Origin: Piezodorus guildinii
Taxonomy: Eukaryota; Arthropoda; Insecta; Hemiptera; Pentatomidae
Assembly: GCA_023052935.1 (NCBI GenBank)
Contig: CM041293.1
Span: forward strand, 176,505,600-176,569,599
Length of the DNA: 64,000 bases
Reading direction: 5' to 3'
In this document: piece by piece, positions 42,892 through 54,285 of the stretch
How positions within the stretch are numbered: position 1 is the stretch's first letter
How the letters are laid out: each line of letters opens with the position of its first letter
The notes under the pieces: generated by a model
What the model was told of the DNA's origin: nothing
What the model saw: only the letters and a program-made list of their open reading frames with translations
The model's database searches: none
Made by a program: the position numbers and the translations under genes

Positions 42892-43644
42892 TTTTTACTG
42901 ATAATTATGCGTAACGATTTGATATTGCGATATTATGTAATCCAAATCATATGTTTCCAACGAAACCAAATAATCTTTTTCTTTAAATGTTTTAAATATT
43001 AAAAAATATGTGTGTCGTACTTAAGATTCTATTTTTAATATTGCAAAATAATAAAGTTTGTATGTAATATAAATTAAGGAAATGAAATGACAGGAAGCGG
43101 AAATGAAATGTCTTTAGTTGCTACCCACTGCCTTCTATATTACGATGTCAGGGCTCATTTTATTTTCTCTCTCAACAACACCTAATTGAACTGTCTATCT
43201 AATACTCTCACCCTCACCGTGTAATCCACAACAAACACTCCTTCCTCTATAGAACGAAATCCTTATAATTCCATTCCTCTCGAAAACCCTTGGCCCAACT
43301 GAAGACATTTTTATTTAAATATCATCAGAGTAATAAAAACCATGAGTTTTAAAATATATCATATTTTTTTGTGGACATAAAACAACTTTATATTAACTTG
43401 TTTCGATTCCTTTTATTTCATATTCTTTTTTTTTTAAATCTTGCGCTTTCTAACGGTATATTATGTTATATATTTTAAGAATAATTATTTGATGACTTGG
43501 TTACAGAAAATTTATTTTTCGGGTTTAAATAAAAGCTAAATTGCAATGGATTTTACTTAGAAATCTTCAGGAAACAATGCCCTAAATTATAGTGAAAACC
43601 GGACCAAAATTCCTCTTGTGGTCTAGAAGGAGTTCGCGGAAACC
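42892..43644. other. No recognised gene; possible decayed fragments
   Basis: 43180-43320 may encode a decayed LINE C-terminus and 43430-43465 resembles HINE-A (GCGCTTTCTAACGGTATA). Both too weak to call. Confidence 0.3.
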
Positions 43645-43645
43645 A

Positions 43646-43693
<48 letters not shown>

Positions 43694-43711
43694 ATTGATT
43701 GATTGATTGAT
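43645..43711. repeat. Compound microsatellite (TA)n(GA)n(TTGA)n
   Basis: 43645-43661 TA, 43662-43690 GA, 43691-43711 TTGA. The TTGA part is the tail of the minus-strand LINE that follows; the other two probably grew from it. Confidence 0.95.
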
Positions 43712-44553
43712 TTTAATTGTCTTAGGGCCAGAGGCCCTTTCTTACAGACAAAATTATAAACTTTTTACGTACAAATGTGCCATTTATAATATAATTGAAT
43801 TACTTATCTACTAATTTTTACAATGTTATGTTTATAATTAACAGAAAAATTGTTACATATTATCTTTTCCAAATTTTAGAAAAATATGAAATAAAATATA
43901 GGCAATATGCTGAAGGAAGATAAAAAAAAAAGAAAAAAGAAAATAGAGGAATGATGCTAATAATAAAGGATAATGAATAGGAATAATAAAGTAGAAGGAA
44001 TATCAGGAAAGGGATAGGAAATGACAACTGGTTTACAGAGAGCATAAGGCTTCAAGGCGCATTCGTCGAGTCTCCGTCTAGAAATAGTCGAATGCATGCC
44101 CTGCGGAAGGAGGATGCGAACCTGATCTCCACCCGAAGCATGTTGTGCTCTCTCGCGGCCGCAGCGTGGAAAGCATTTCTAAAGGTCTCGGTTCTGCAGG
44201 CAGGTAATTGGAATAGACCCTGCATTCTCTCGCTCCGCACCTCCACGAATTCACTTCTTAGTGCCTCCGGAATCCCTGTATCTATTATTTTACGTGCTAG
44301 GCACATTAGGTTGATTCGGCGATATTCTTTGACACGCAGCCAGCCTAATTCTTTCATTAAAGGAGTTATATGCTCGTCCCATTTGGCGCTAAAGATAAAT
44401 CGGATTGCGGTGTTAAGGGCTCTCTGAATCCTGCTGTCCTCCGCGTCAGTAATGTCCAAGTAGACCGAATCGCAATACCATACTAGAGGGCATATAAGAG
44501 CTGATACTATCCTTCTTTTTACCTCGGCTGGCAACAAACGTTTCCATCGTTTA
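43712..44553 (-). mobile_element. Unclassified LINE (LINE-U), 3' end with (ATCA)n tail
   Basis: Minus strand. A 161-codon frame (44052-44537) encodes the C-terminal part of a non-LTR polymerase: LLPAEVKRRIVSALICPLVW, YCDSVYLDITDAEDSRIQRA, TPLMKELGWLRVKEYRRINL. The 3' UTR of about 340 bp ends in a hairpin GGGCC-TCT-GGCCC (43724-43736) and the (ATCA)n tail. The hairpin-plus-tail design resembles the CR1-like element but sequences differ. Higher GC than neighbours. 5'-truncated at about 44553 against HINE-A. Confidence 0.75.
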
Positions 44554-44555
44554 AC

Positions 44556-45984
44556 AATTATAATTAAACTATCTGTATCAATGTAATATTTAATGGTTTG
44601 AATACGATGTAGGTTTCGTTGTTATTGAAATAGTCTGATAGGGCTTAAATGCCGAGAGTTTAAATGTTCTTCCTCTGAATTACGTTTAATTTTGTATATA
44701 AGGCAGTATCCTAGGACCCATTCTATACACAGTCTATACAGCTGATATCCCAACCAATCCTAATACTTTCCTTTCTACCTATGCTGATGACACCTGCGTG
44801 TTATCAGTTCATAAAGATCCATTTGTTGCTTCAAATACCCTTCAAGCCCACATCAAAGACCTAGAAGTATAGTGTCAGAACTGGAGAATAAAAATAAATT
44901 CCAACAAATCCCATCAAATAACCTTTACCCTTCGCCGTAAACCTTTGACTTCCTGCCCTACAGTATCCTTCAATAAAACTCAACTAGTTCCTGTTGAACA
45001 GATCCGATACCTAGGACTTCTTCTGACAAACGCCTAACTTGGAATCCACATACACGACTAAAACGACAAGAAACTGCTCGCCGCTTTAGGCTGCTTCAAC
45101 ACTTACTAGACAAACGATCAAACCTTCCTCTGAACTACAAAAGGCTCATCTACATGACTATTATAAGACCAATCTGGACTTACGGAGTAGAGCTTTGGGG
45201 CTCTACTAAACCTTCAAATTCTTCCCGCATCCAATCCTTACAATCCAAAATCCTTAACGCTCCTTACTTTGTCACGAATAAACTTATCCAGAAATACCTT
45301 AATGTTCCCTATGTTACCGATTTGGCCCGGACCAGGTATCAATCCTTTCATGACAAACTCCATTCTCACTCTAACCCACTAGTTTCAATTCTTTCTTCCT
45401 CTTCAATTCCGGATAATCCTCCGAGACGCATGAAAAGGAAATGGCCCCGGGACTTTCTAGTTTAGAATATTTTTAGAGTGTTCCACTGGGTAGTGTCTCT
45501 ACATGTATTTCATGACAGTTTTTAATATTAACATCACATTTACTAGATGTATTTTTATTTAATACAATTGTAAATATCAATAAATATGTTAAAATATTTT
45601 TTTTTATATATTTGAATAAATTAACCATATCACTTTGGTATAACACATCATACTACAATCGTACTATCATACCATATCACAAAATCATTAATAAAAAACG
45701 GAATAATAGATAAGCTGAAAGAATTCGATATCCAACGAAAGGATAAAAGATAACAAATATTTTGTCATGCAATGTTTGTGTTTCGGAACCTAAGAATGGT
45801 AATTAAAATGTATAATACACCGTTGGAATGCTGAATATTTTGAATATCAAATATTTTGAAATATTATCTAATACACGGAATTGTTAAAAGTTGACGGATA
45901 GTTATAAAGAGCCGTTAAAATTGTGTGATTGTCGCAGATAATACTATAATAGGTTAGTGAAAGTCGTGTGTTGCGCGTACCAGA
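44556..45984 (-). repeat. HINE-A copy 16, split by JOC-2
   Basis: Left part 44556-44698, right part 45598-45984 ending GTGTTGCGCGTACCAGA. Lacks the 3' third. JOC-2 inserted at the TTTAATTTTGTA block. Confidence 0.8.
44699..45597 (+). mobile_element. JOC-2 jockey-type LINE, 5'-truncated
   Basis: Starts inside the [15 protein letters not shown] motif. YADD at about 44780-44791, then a stop (TAG after DLEV, near 44871). The C-terminal part (45154-45465) reads YGVELWGSTKPSNSSRIQSL, SKILNAPYFVTN, DLARTRYQSFHDKLHSHSNP and ends RMKRKWPRDFLV. The 3' UTR carries AATACAATTGTAAATA and an AT-rich end. A pseudogene of a family with at least seven fragments here. Confidence 0.88.
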
Positions 45985-46211
45985 CTTTTCGGATTCAGAT
46001 CGAATTCTGTCCCCATAGTACCCGACACGGCTCACATAATCCTAATGACTTTAGCTAATTGGGATGTTAACTGCCACCACGAATGGTCTCAAAACCAGCC
46101 TAAAGTTGGATGCCCTCCGTCCCAGTGACATTTCTATATCAGAAAGTGTTGCGAATGAAACGGAAACAAAAAGTCGCATGAAACTGAAATTTTATGTTTA
46201 AGAAAACTATG

Positions 46212-47248
46212 AGAGTTTGGCATCCAGGACTGCTTTACAAACTTCGCCAATTCCTCACCCCAACGTATTTCCTATTAATTCGCTCCTACCTAACTGATAG
46301 AACCTTCCAAGTTCAACATAATCTCTCCTACTCATCCGTATTCATCCAATCAGCCGGTGTACCTCAAGGTAGTATCCTGGGTCCGATCCTTTATACAGTA
46401 TATACAGCTGACATTCCTATCCAACCTAGCACTATCCTTACTACCTACGCTGATGACACGTGTGTGTTATCTGTGAATAATGATCCTGTTGTTGCATCCC
46501 GAATCCTGCAGAACCATCTATCAGCCATCGAAAATGGTGTCAGAACTAGAGAATTAAAATAAATCCTATCAAATAACCTTCACTCTACGTCGTAAACCTA
46601 TGACTTCCTGCCCCACCGTATCCTTTAACAATATCTTACTTACTCCTGTTGAACAGATCCGGTACTTAGGACTAAACCTAGACAAACGCCTCACATGGAA
46701 CCCTCATACTAGACTGAAACGACAGGAAACTGCTCGTAAATACCGATTACTACAACACAAACGCTCAAAACTTCCTCTTTACTACAAACGACTCATTTAT
46801 ATAATCTTTATTAGGCCTATGTGGACCTACGGCATTGAGTTATGGGGGTCCACTAAACCATCAAACTCCTCTCGCATCCAATCCCTGCTATCCAAAATCC
46901 TTAATGCTCCATACTTTGTTACAAATAAAATTATCCATAAAGACCTAAATAATCCATTAGTTGAAGACTTAGCCCGATCCAGATATACATCCTTCCATTC
47001 CAAACTTCCTGCCCACTCAAACCCGCTTATCCGTGACCTTTCCTCAACGTCTATTCCTGACAATCCACCGAGGCGACTGAAAAGAAGATGGCCAAGAGAC
47101 CTCTTACCGTAAATTGGACATTGGAGTTCTACCAATGGGTAGTTTCTTCACAGGACAATCATGTGTCTTAATCTCATATCTATCCCATTTACTTGATGTA
47201 TTGTATAAATACAGTTGTAAATTTCTTTAAATAAATAATAAAGAAAAA
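46212..47248 (+). mobile_element. JOC-2 LINE with 12-bp TSD
   Basis: Starts at [14 protein letters not shown] and runs through [24 protein letters not shown] (about 46448-46459) and the C-terminal jockey motifs to PPRRLKRRWPRDLLP (47100). The target-site duplication AAGAAAACTATG is at 46200-46211 and 47249-47260. A deletion near 46535-46575 shifts the frame between SAIENG and the PMTSCPTVSF block. Confidence 0.92.
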
Positions 47249-47260
47249 AAGAAAACTATG

Positions 47261-47849
47261 CCTAACATAGAATCCTCATACTAGACTGAAACGACAGGAA
47301 ACTGTTCGTAGATACAGATTACTACCACAGTTACAAGACAAAACTTCCTATGTACTACAAAAAACTCATTTATATAATAATTGTCAGGCTTATTTGGACC
47401 TATGGTATTGAACTATGGGGTTCTACTAAACCATCGAATTCCTCTCGCATCCAATCCCTGCAATCCAAAATCCTTCGTAAAATTCTCAATGCTCCTTACT
47501 TTGTTACTAATAAAATCATCCATAAAGACCTAAATATCCCATTTGTTGAAGACTTGGCCCGTCACAGATATACCTCTTTTCATTCCAAACTCCCTGTCCA
47601 CTCAAACCCACAATATCCGTGACCTCTCCTCCATATCTATTCCCGACAACCCACAGAGGCGTCTTAAAAGAAGATGGCCAAGAGACCTCCTAACATAAAT
47701 TAGACATTGGAGTACTACCAATGGGTAGTTTCTTCACAGGACTACCATGTGTTCTAATCATATATAAAGCCTATTTACTTATCGTATTTATTTAATACAG
47801 TTGTAAATTTCTTTAAATAAATAGATTTTTTTAAATAATAAAAAAAAAA
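47261..47849 (+). mobile_element. JOC-2 LINE, second copy immediately downstream
   Basis: Begins directly after the right TSD of the previous copy at the LTWNPHTRLK region, runs to the 3' UTR and a short A run at 47839-47849, then HINE-A resumes. Frames are broken near 47335 and 47615. It has no independent clean target-site duplication. Confidence 0.88.
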
Positions 47850-48235
47850 GCACTCGAGATGTTACAGCAAGTTTTTTAAAAATAAAAATCGAATTATCAA
47901 AAAAGCCACTTTGTATCATTCATTTTGCACCTTTTTACGATTTTCTCATTAAACTCAATTTTCTGATTAAACTCATTATAACGATGTAAAATTTAATGGG
48001 TTTTAACATCGTGTAGGTTTCATTCTGATTGAAATAGTCTGACAGTGCTTAAATGCCGATATTTTCAATTTTCTTGCTCTAAAGTACTTTTGATTTTGTA
48101 GATACTAAAAAAAATAACAATATGATCTTGTTATCAACGAAAAAAAAAACAGGTAAATATATACGTTGAACGAAGTCGGTCTAACTAAAGAAGAAAACTG
48201 CAAAAATATTTTTTTTATGCAATTAGTATTTAGGC

Positions 48236-48374
48236 TCAGTGTGCCCCATGAAGTCCTCCATATCCTATATCGGCCGCCCCATAAATAATATTCTGCCACA
48301 TCTGGGCTTCGAACCCAGGACCCGTAGTAGAAACAGTAGACTAGTGCTATATTCACTAGACCACGCCGCTCCCT
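48236..48374 (-). mobile_element. SINE-2, tRNA-derived
   Basis: Minus strand: GGAGCGGCGTGGTCTAGTGA (A box region), GGGTTCGAAGCCC (B box, 48306-48318), then ATATTATTTATGGGGCGG and a short body. Longer than the copy at 8971, so it shows more of the SINE body. Confidence 0.8.
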
Positions 48375-48911
48375 ACAAAAAAATCTGGTGCGGGCAACAC
48401 ACGACTTTTACTTACCTCCATTTTTAAAATCAATGAAAGAATTTTCAAATACAGTAGAGATAAAAATACGTGAAACTAATAAGGAATTAATCAAATTGAA
48501 TTTATATAGAAACATGTGTTTTATTAAAAAATCTATTATATTAAAAAAAAAAATAAAAATAAACTTTATTCACATATTTACATTTTGACAAAAAGTTAAC
48601 AATGATTTTCGATGAGTCATCCTTACAATCAGAAAATATTTTTGTTTTTTTTTTGTGATTATAGTACATTAGCCTAATGGCAAACATATGGTGAAAAATT
48701 GAGGTTACTTTGCGATTGTAGGAAAAATTATACAAAAAAACCTACGCATAAAAACTACACATAAAATAATTGAGGATACATAAAATATTTAAAGATACAT
48801 GAAATAATTGAAAATACATAAAATAATTGAAAATACATGAAATAATTGAAAATACATAAATTAATAGAAAATACATAATATGATTGAAAATTTATAACAT
48901 AAGAAAGTAAG

Positions 48912-51389
48912 TTAATTTAATAATACATGTTTTGTTCTCTTATGAGTATATCGTTTTAGTGAAAATTTATTGTAATTACCGATTTCTTTTATTAATGGGT
49001 TTTTAGAGACTGGAGTTTTACTGAAGTAAGAAGCTGTTTGTGAATGGACAAGTTGTTTGATTGTAGGAAGCTGCAAGTCTTGGAGCATTGATGATATTTT
49101 CGTGTATCGGGGGAAATTATTAATTATCCGCATTGACAAGTTTTGAATTCTCTCGAGTTTATGGAAGTTAGTCGAGCAGGATGAGCTCCAGACTGGAGAG
49201 GCGTATGTGATTAAAGGGTGGATGACTGATTTATATATTGTTAATTTGTTTAGAGTACTCAAACGGGATTTTCTATTAAAGTAAGGAAACATTTTGTATA
49301 TTATTTTTTTCGCCTTGTCAATTTTTCTGTTGATGTGGTCGGTGAAAGTAAGTGATTTGTCTAAAGTAAGGCCTAAGTACTGTACAGATTTTGACCATGG
49401 GATAAGAGCTGAATTTAACTTAATTTGGTGGTTTATTTTTGAGCGACGTTTAGTGAACAGGATTGCTTCAGATTTGGTGGGATTAATTTTCAATTTCCAT
49501 TTGTTGCAATACTCGTTAAATTGTTTAAAGTATTGTTGTAAGCGATTTACTACAGTATCAATACGATATGATGAAGTATACAATGCAGTGTCATCGGCGT
49601 ATAAGGACCTCGTCACAAATGGGTTGGTCGGTAGGTCGGAAATGAACAAATTAAATAGAATTGGAGATAAGCAAGAGCCTTGGGGAAGACCCGCCGAGAT
49701 AGGGAGAGTATCGGAAGTAGATTTGCCAACTTGAATATAAAACTGTCTATTTGATAAATATGAGAAAATAATGTGAATCAGGTATGGCGGAAAATTATAT
49801 GAGATTAATTTGTATATGAGTCCGGAGTGCCACACAGTATCAAATGCTTTTTCTAGGTCCAGAAGGAGCATACCGGTATGTTTGCGTTCGTTAAAGGCTT
49901 TAGTGATGAAGTCAGTGAGTCGTGCCAATTGGTCAACGGTAGAGTGGTGTTCTCTAAAACCAAATTGTTCATCTATTAGTAAATTATTTAGTCTAATATG
50001 CTTGTTAATTCGTTTGAGTATTAGTTTTTCTAGAATTTTGGATAGTGTATTTAGTAGACTTATAGGTCTGTAGTTCGAAACATTACTATGGTCTTTATTT
50101 GTTTTTTTTATAATTATAGTTTTGGAAGTTTTCCAGACTATGGGGAAGTAATTAAATCTTAATATGGAGTTAAATATTTTGGTTAAAAAATAAATAGATT
50201 TTCGGCTTAAATTTTTTATTACTAGGGAGGGAATGTTATCATCGCCTGGGGCTTTTTTAGGTTTTAGACCTTTAATGATTTTTCCGGTTTCTTTTGGAGA
50301 GATAGATGAGAAATTAACAGTAAGAGGTGATTTTAAATAATCGCGGACGGATTTCAGAATTTTTCGGTTGTGGTGATTTGATCCAAAGAGAGAAGTAATT
50401 GAGGGAGTTGTTTGGAAATGCTTGGCTAATAGTTGAGCTTTATCTCTGTCCAGATATGCATAGCCGTCATTATTTTTTAAAGGAGGAATTTTCGGAGACT
50501 GCTTAGTTAAATTCTTGTGAATTTTCCACATTTTATTATCCCCTGGCTGACAGGATTTCAAAACCGTAGCCCAGTTTTCGTTTTTCCAATTATTAAGACG
50601 TGTTTTAATATAACTATTTAGTTTATTATAGACTAATTTGGTTTTTGGGTTATTATTACGTTGGAAGTATCTTTTTAATCTATTTTTAATGTATATTAGG
50701 GCTCTGAGTCGGTAGGGTAAATCATTATGATAATGTGGATGGTGATACTGTTGTGGAATGGATAACGACATGGATAATTTGATATGTTTATAAAAATCAA
50801 TTAGAGTGGTGTCGATTTCTTTCGAATCATTTATGGTCGGATTTATGTTGATTCGGGAATCTAGCTCTTTCCTGAACTTTTGCCAGTCAGCGTCTTTGAG
50901 CGAAAATTTGAGTATTTTTGAAACTGTAGGTAGGGGAGATTGAATACGAAAAATCACGGGATTATGGTCTGAATTTAGAAATGGTAAAGAGATAAGAGGT
51001 GATAAATTGTAAATATTTTTCGTTAGAGCCAAATCGATAATACTAGGTTTGTAATTACGTTGAGTCGGTATATGGGTTGGTTCAGGCGGACTGTGCAGTT
51101 GAATGAGGTTTTTTACTATGAAGTTTAGAACGAATTTACCGTTTTTATTTGTTCTGTTACAGTTCCACTGTGTGTGCTTAGCGTTTAGGTCTCCAAAGAT
51201 GATCACTTGTTTATTTAATTTGAATAGTTTAGTCATGTCTGGAATATTTATTTTATTTGGCGGGATGTACACAGATATTACAGTGGTTGATTTATTGTTA
51301 ATAATTGTATTAATCGCAACGGCTTCGGTAGACATTAAGTCAGGAGCTTGTATAAAATGGTGCTGGACATCGGAACGGACTAAGAGCAT
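48912..51389 (-). CDS. jockey-type ORF2: endonuclease C-part and reverse transcriptase
   Basis: 825 uninterrupted codons. The remaining AP-like endonuclease motifs are GDLNA (residues 66-70), SIIDLAL (116-122) and SDHNPV (140-145). The RT domain runs from about 375 (KGLKPKKAPGDDNIPS), with NYRPISLLNTLSKILEKLIL (439-458), DLEKAFDTVW (511-520), GLPQGSCLSP (567-576) and the YADD active site (597-600, nucleotides 49590-49601). A jockey-type thumb/C-terminal region follows with VQYLGLTLDKSLTF. The first ~75 residues of the endonuclease lie upstream in another frame (51383-51610). The ATG at 51389 is probably internal, not the real start. Confidence 0.92.
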   Translation of the reverse strand: MLLVRSDVQHHFIQAPDLMSTEAVAINTIINNKSTTVISVYIPPNKINIPDMTKLFKLNKQVIIFGDLNAKHTQWNCNRTNKNGKFVLNFIVKNLIQLHSPPEPTHIPTQRNYKPSIIDLALTKNIYNLSPLISLPFLNSDHNPVIFRIQSPLPTVSKILKFSLKDADWQKFRKELDSRININPTINDSKEIDTTLIDFYKHIKLSMSLSIPQQYHHPHYHNDLPYRLRALIYIKNRLKRYFQRNNNPKTKLVYNKLNSYIKTRLNNWKNENWATVLKSCQPGDNKMWKIHKNLTKQSPKIPPLKNNDGYAYLDRDKAQLLAKHFQTTPSITSLFGSNHHNRKILKSVRDYLKSPLTVNFSSISPKETGKIIKGLKPKKAPGDDNIPSLVIKNLSRKSIYFLTKIFNSILRFNYFPIVWKTSKTIIIKKTNKDHSNVSNYRPISLLNTLSKILEKLILKRINKHIRLNNLLIDEQFGFREHHSTVDQLARLTDFITKAFNERKHTGMLLLDLEKAFDTVWHSGLIYKLISYNFPPYLIHIIFSYLSNRQFYIQVGKSTSDTLPISAGLPQGSCLSPILFNLFISDLPTNPFVTRSLYADDTALYTSSYRIDTVVNRLQQYFKQFNEYCNKWKLKINPTKSEAILFTKRRSKINHQIKLNSALIPWSKSVQYLGLTLDKSLTFTDHINRKIDKAKKIIYKMFPYFNRKSRLSTLNKLTIYKSVIHPLITYASPVWSSSCSTNFHKLERIQNLSMRIINNFPRYTKISSMLQDLQLPTIKQLVHSQTASYFSKTPVSKNPLIKEIGNYNKFSLKRYTHKRTKHVLLN

Positions 51390-51610
51390 GACGCCCCCAC
51401 CTGCTCTGCTACGATCTCGTCTATAAATGACGAGAAACGATCAGTTTCAGAAAGACGTGTTTCACAAACTGAGACTAAATGGGGTTGATTATGATTTAAA
51501 AATAATTTAAATTCTACATCGTTTCCGCGAATAGTTTGTGCGTTCCACATCATAAATTTAATTTTACTATTGTCACTAGTCATTAGAAATTTTTGAATGA
51601 GTTGTGGCAT
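51383..51610 (-). pseudogene. ORF2 N-terminus (endonuclease start), frame-shifted from the rest
   Basis: Starts ATG at 51610; MMWNAQTIRG and VSVCETRLSETD are the usual first two blocks of a jockey-type AP endonuclease (residues 20-55). The frame leaves the family path after TDRFSS near 51412. The expected continuation (YRRDRSRAGGG) lies in the frame of the 825-codon ORF. A small indel explains the split. Confidence 0.85.
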
Positions 51611-51832
51611 CTATTATAACGTTAAGGAGAAAGCTTGTTGTGGTAGAGTACGGGATATAATCGCTGATTTTAAGTTTTGTTGAATTAAGGCCAAGGCAAA
51701 AGTTGTTTATTTCGCCGCTTTTACAATTGTAATTTAACAAGACAGTGTATATAAACAACTTTACAACGCTAACACTCATAAGAGATTTGAATATATAATT
51801 ATTATGAATATATTTGCACAATAGGATGACCA

Positions 51833-52855
51833 TTAATCAAACATAGAAAGTATGCCTTCTACTAGAATAAAGATTTTTGACATACCGTCTTCGGTGCTTT
51901 TTAGTTGTGATAAAATTTTTTTGAAGTTTGTAATTAATTTACTTACATTAAATAGATTAAATATACCTTTTATTTCTTTAAAACAGTCAGACATCGTAGG
52001 TTCATTAGGGTTGTTGTTGACGGTTTTCGGAGAGAACGTGTTTTGAGGCCACGGAGATTTCGGGGTTCGTAGTACTGGAAATTCTTGATCGCTTTGTGTA
52101 AATGTTTTTCGTGGAATCGCTCGTAGTGCTGGGTTTTTTTTTGCTTAGCTGTAGTTCGAGATTTCTTTGGTATATGGAGCATTGCGTGGAGTTTGAAAAA
52201 TGTTCATCAGAGCAATTGCAGCATTTGGGTTTGAAACCGTCAATTAATGTATTTGGGCAATCCTTTGAAAGATGTTCTCCGGCACATTTCAGACATCTTG
52301 GATTTTTGAAGCAATTACGTGCCACGTGGTTAAATTCCTGGCATTTGTAACATTGAATTAAAGTTTTGTTTGACCTATATTTCTCCCATTTTATTACTAT
52401 GTTACAACAGTAGTGAAGGTTATTTACTTTGGCTAGCTGTTCTTTATTGTCCAAAATTATTATTAATATCGGAAGCTTTATTACCCCGTTTTCGGATTTT
52501 TTTTCCATTTGATAGATTTTATGAATGGCCAGGCCTTGATTTTTTAGGTCGGACGAAATTTCTTCTATAGGAAACTCAGGAGGCATACCTTTTAGAATAA
52601 TTTTTGGTTTTGTTTCACTTTTCGGGGTGAAAGTGTGAAAACCGAGGTTGAGATCTTTAAAAGCACTTTTTACAAGTTCGAAGTCTTCGCTGTTTTGGAC
52701 GTAGATTGTAGTTTTATTCATGTTATATTTTATATTTAAGTCTTTTACTTTTACTTTTAAATCATTGACAGTACCACTGATATTGTTGTAAGATGAGTTA
52801 ACGATTATTGGAGGGTATTGGCTTTTCTTCTGTTTATGATTTACAATGTTTTTTT
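51833..52855 (-). pseudogene. jockey-type ORF1, gag-like with three zinc knuckles
   Basis: The main frame has ATG at 52721 and stop at 52005 (238 codons), and is open further 5' to about 52850. Zinc knuckles in the 238-residue numbering: C124-X2-C127-X4-H132-X4-C137, C143-X2-C146-X3-H150-X4-C155, C167-X2-C170-X3-H174-X6-C181. Such proteins bind element RNA. After SKKKPS an A9 run (plus strand T run near 52131-52141) appears to shift the frame. A plausible C-terminus (DCFKEIKGIFNLFNVSKLIT) continues in another frame to 51833. Upstream, an A7 run near 52850 separates the frame from RTKRKRGEFNIETSNSYDLL. Confidence 0.85.
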
Positions 52856-53697
52856 AAGATCTCCGTATCTTCTTCATCTAAATCTGAAAGTAAATCATAA
52901 CTATTGGAGGTTTCAATATTGAACTCACCTCTTTTACGTTTGGTTCTATTATATTATTATCTTAAATAATCAGTTAGTTTTATCTTCTTTTCATCACTCT
53001 CTATTAACTTTTAAAAGCTTGTGTATGAGATGATATTTTTTCTAAAATATTTAGCTTTCCAACGGTATATCATACATGTATATTATTGCTCTTATGTTCA
53101 AAAACGAAAAATTACATTAAAAAAATATTTTTTCTGTTTTCTCCTTTAGTTGGGTATAGAACTTATTCAATTTATAAATTTACCTGTTTTTCATCAGCGT
53201 TAACAAGATAATCTAGTTATTATTATTGAATCTACAAAATTAAAGGTACTTTAGGGAATGAAAATTTAAAATATCGGCATTTAAGCCCTGTCAGACAATT
53301 TTTATCCAAATAAAACCTACATGATATTAAAGCCCAATTAAATTTTACTTCGATTTTGGGAGTTTAATCGAAATCGTCTAAACCGTTTTCGAGAAAATCG
53401 AAAAAAGGTGCAAAATGCATGGTATAAAGTGCCTCTTCTGGTAAGCTTATTTTGATGAAAAAAGTTTTGTCACGTCTCGGACGTATAGTTGTCTTAAATA
53501 TGAAATTTCAGTTCCATAGGAGTTACCGTTTCCGCCCGGGAGTTACCACCCCACACACACACACACAGACCTTTTTGCGGGACTTGGTTATTTGGAGTCA
53601 GGGGACCCTAAAACGTGTATTTCCGTTAAAAACTGGAATTCGAAAATTTTCACGATCGCAACAATTCTCCTTACTATATATAGTAAGTGAAAGTAAA

Positions 53698-54061
53698 AAT
53701 AAAAGAATAATAATAAATAAGCTAATATTCCAGCATATTCGGACCCATGGCATTTTAAAACGTGATTTTCCCTCAAAAACCTTATTTCATACATAAGTAA
53801 GTGAAAGTACTATATAAACCTATAAAAAAATAATAAATCCGGTTATTTCAAGCACGCGATCTGGTTTGGTGTGCTTTGCTGACCCACTCTTATAACGAAG
53901 TGATTTTCACAATGAAAACAGAATTAGCTCGTGACTCGAACGCCAATAACGATCTGAAATAATAAACCCAGAAATGAGAAATCGACTTGATATTAAAGTT
54001 AATGCCTGGGTAAATACTCCCTTCCCTCACCGCGACACTTGCCTATCAATTATTTTTACCT
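53698..54061. other. No recognised gene; possible decayed HINE-A 3' pieces
   Basis: 53760-53810 (AAAACGTGATTTTCCCT then GTAAGTGAAAGTA) looks like another HINE-A 3' end without the hairpin. Remainder unassigned. Confidence 0.45.
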
Positions 54062-54190
54062 TCTGCAAGTCACGCAATTTCGCGTTGTACTCCTTTCTTA
54101 ATTCCCCGGTCTCCTAATAAATCTTTCTTCGCCCTTAATATTTCACGCTATAATTTACTATCGAAAACCTTTAGGCCGACTTCTTTCATA
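54062..54190 (-). mobile_element. RTE-1 LINE, old small fragment
   Basis: Diverged match to the KVLRKIFGPKRDE to NAELRSLY block (for example CAATTTCGCGTTGTACTCCT). Confidence 0.65.
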
Positions 54191-54285
54191 TTTGAAAAGA
54201 AATTACTGTTTCTTATAAAAAAGTAATAAATTAGGGGCTGAAGAATTTATTAAAGGCTGTAAAAATATTGCCATCCCTAATAGTT

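Larger units (their letters stand above)
46150..48227 (-). repeat. HINE-A copy 17, split by two JOC-2 insertions
   Basis: Left part 46150-46211, right part from 47851 (CACTCGAGATGTTACAGCAA) to 48227. The two JOC-2 copies sit between. Both terminal regions of the element are missing. Confidence 0.8.
48544..52944 (-). mobile_element. JOC-3 jockey-type LINE, near full length (4.4 kb)
   Basis: Minus-strand non-LTR retrotransposon with gag-like ORF1 followed by endonuclease-reverse transcriptase ORF2. The perfect 12-bp target-site duplication TCTATTATATTA is at 48532-48543 and 52945-52956. ORF1 lacks a clear start at the 52944 edge, so a small 5' truncation is possible. The 3' end (minus strand) is AATAAAGTTTATTTTTA followed by T-rich sequence instead of poly(A). 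Three frame breaks (near 52850, 52135 and 51410), two of them at homopolymer runs, are what keep it from being intact. Confidence 0.93.
48384..53697 (+). repeat. HINE-A copy 18, split by JOC-3
   Basis: 5' end TCTGGTGCGGGCAACACACG at 48384; resumes at 52957; 3' hairpin TTACTATATATAGTAA and GTGAAAGTA end at 53697; (CA)n at 53551-53568. With the LINE removed this is a complete copy. Confidence 0.9.

Noticed and set aside
49294..50073. Plus-strand frames of 146 and 87 codons
   Set aside because: Antisense shadows of the JOC-3 reverse transcriptase on the minus strand.
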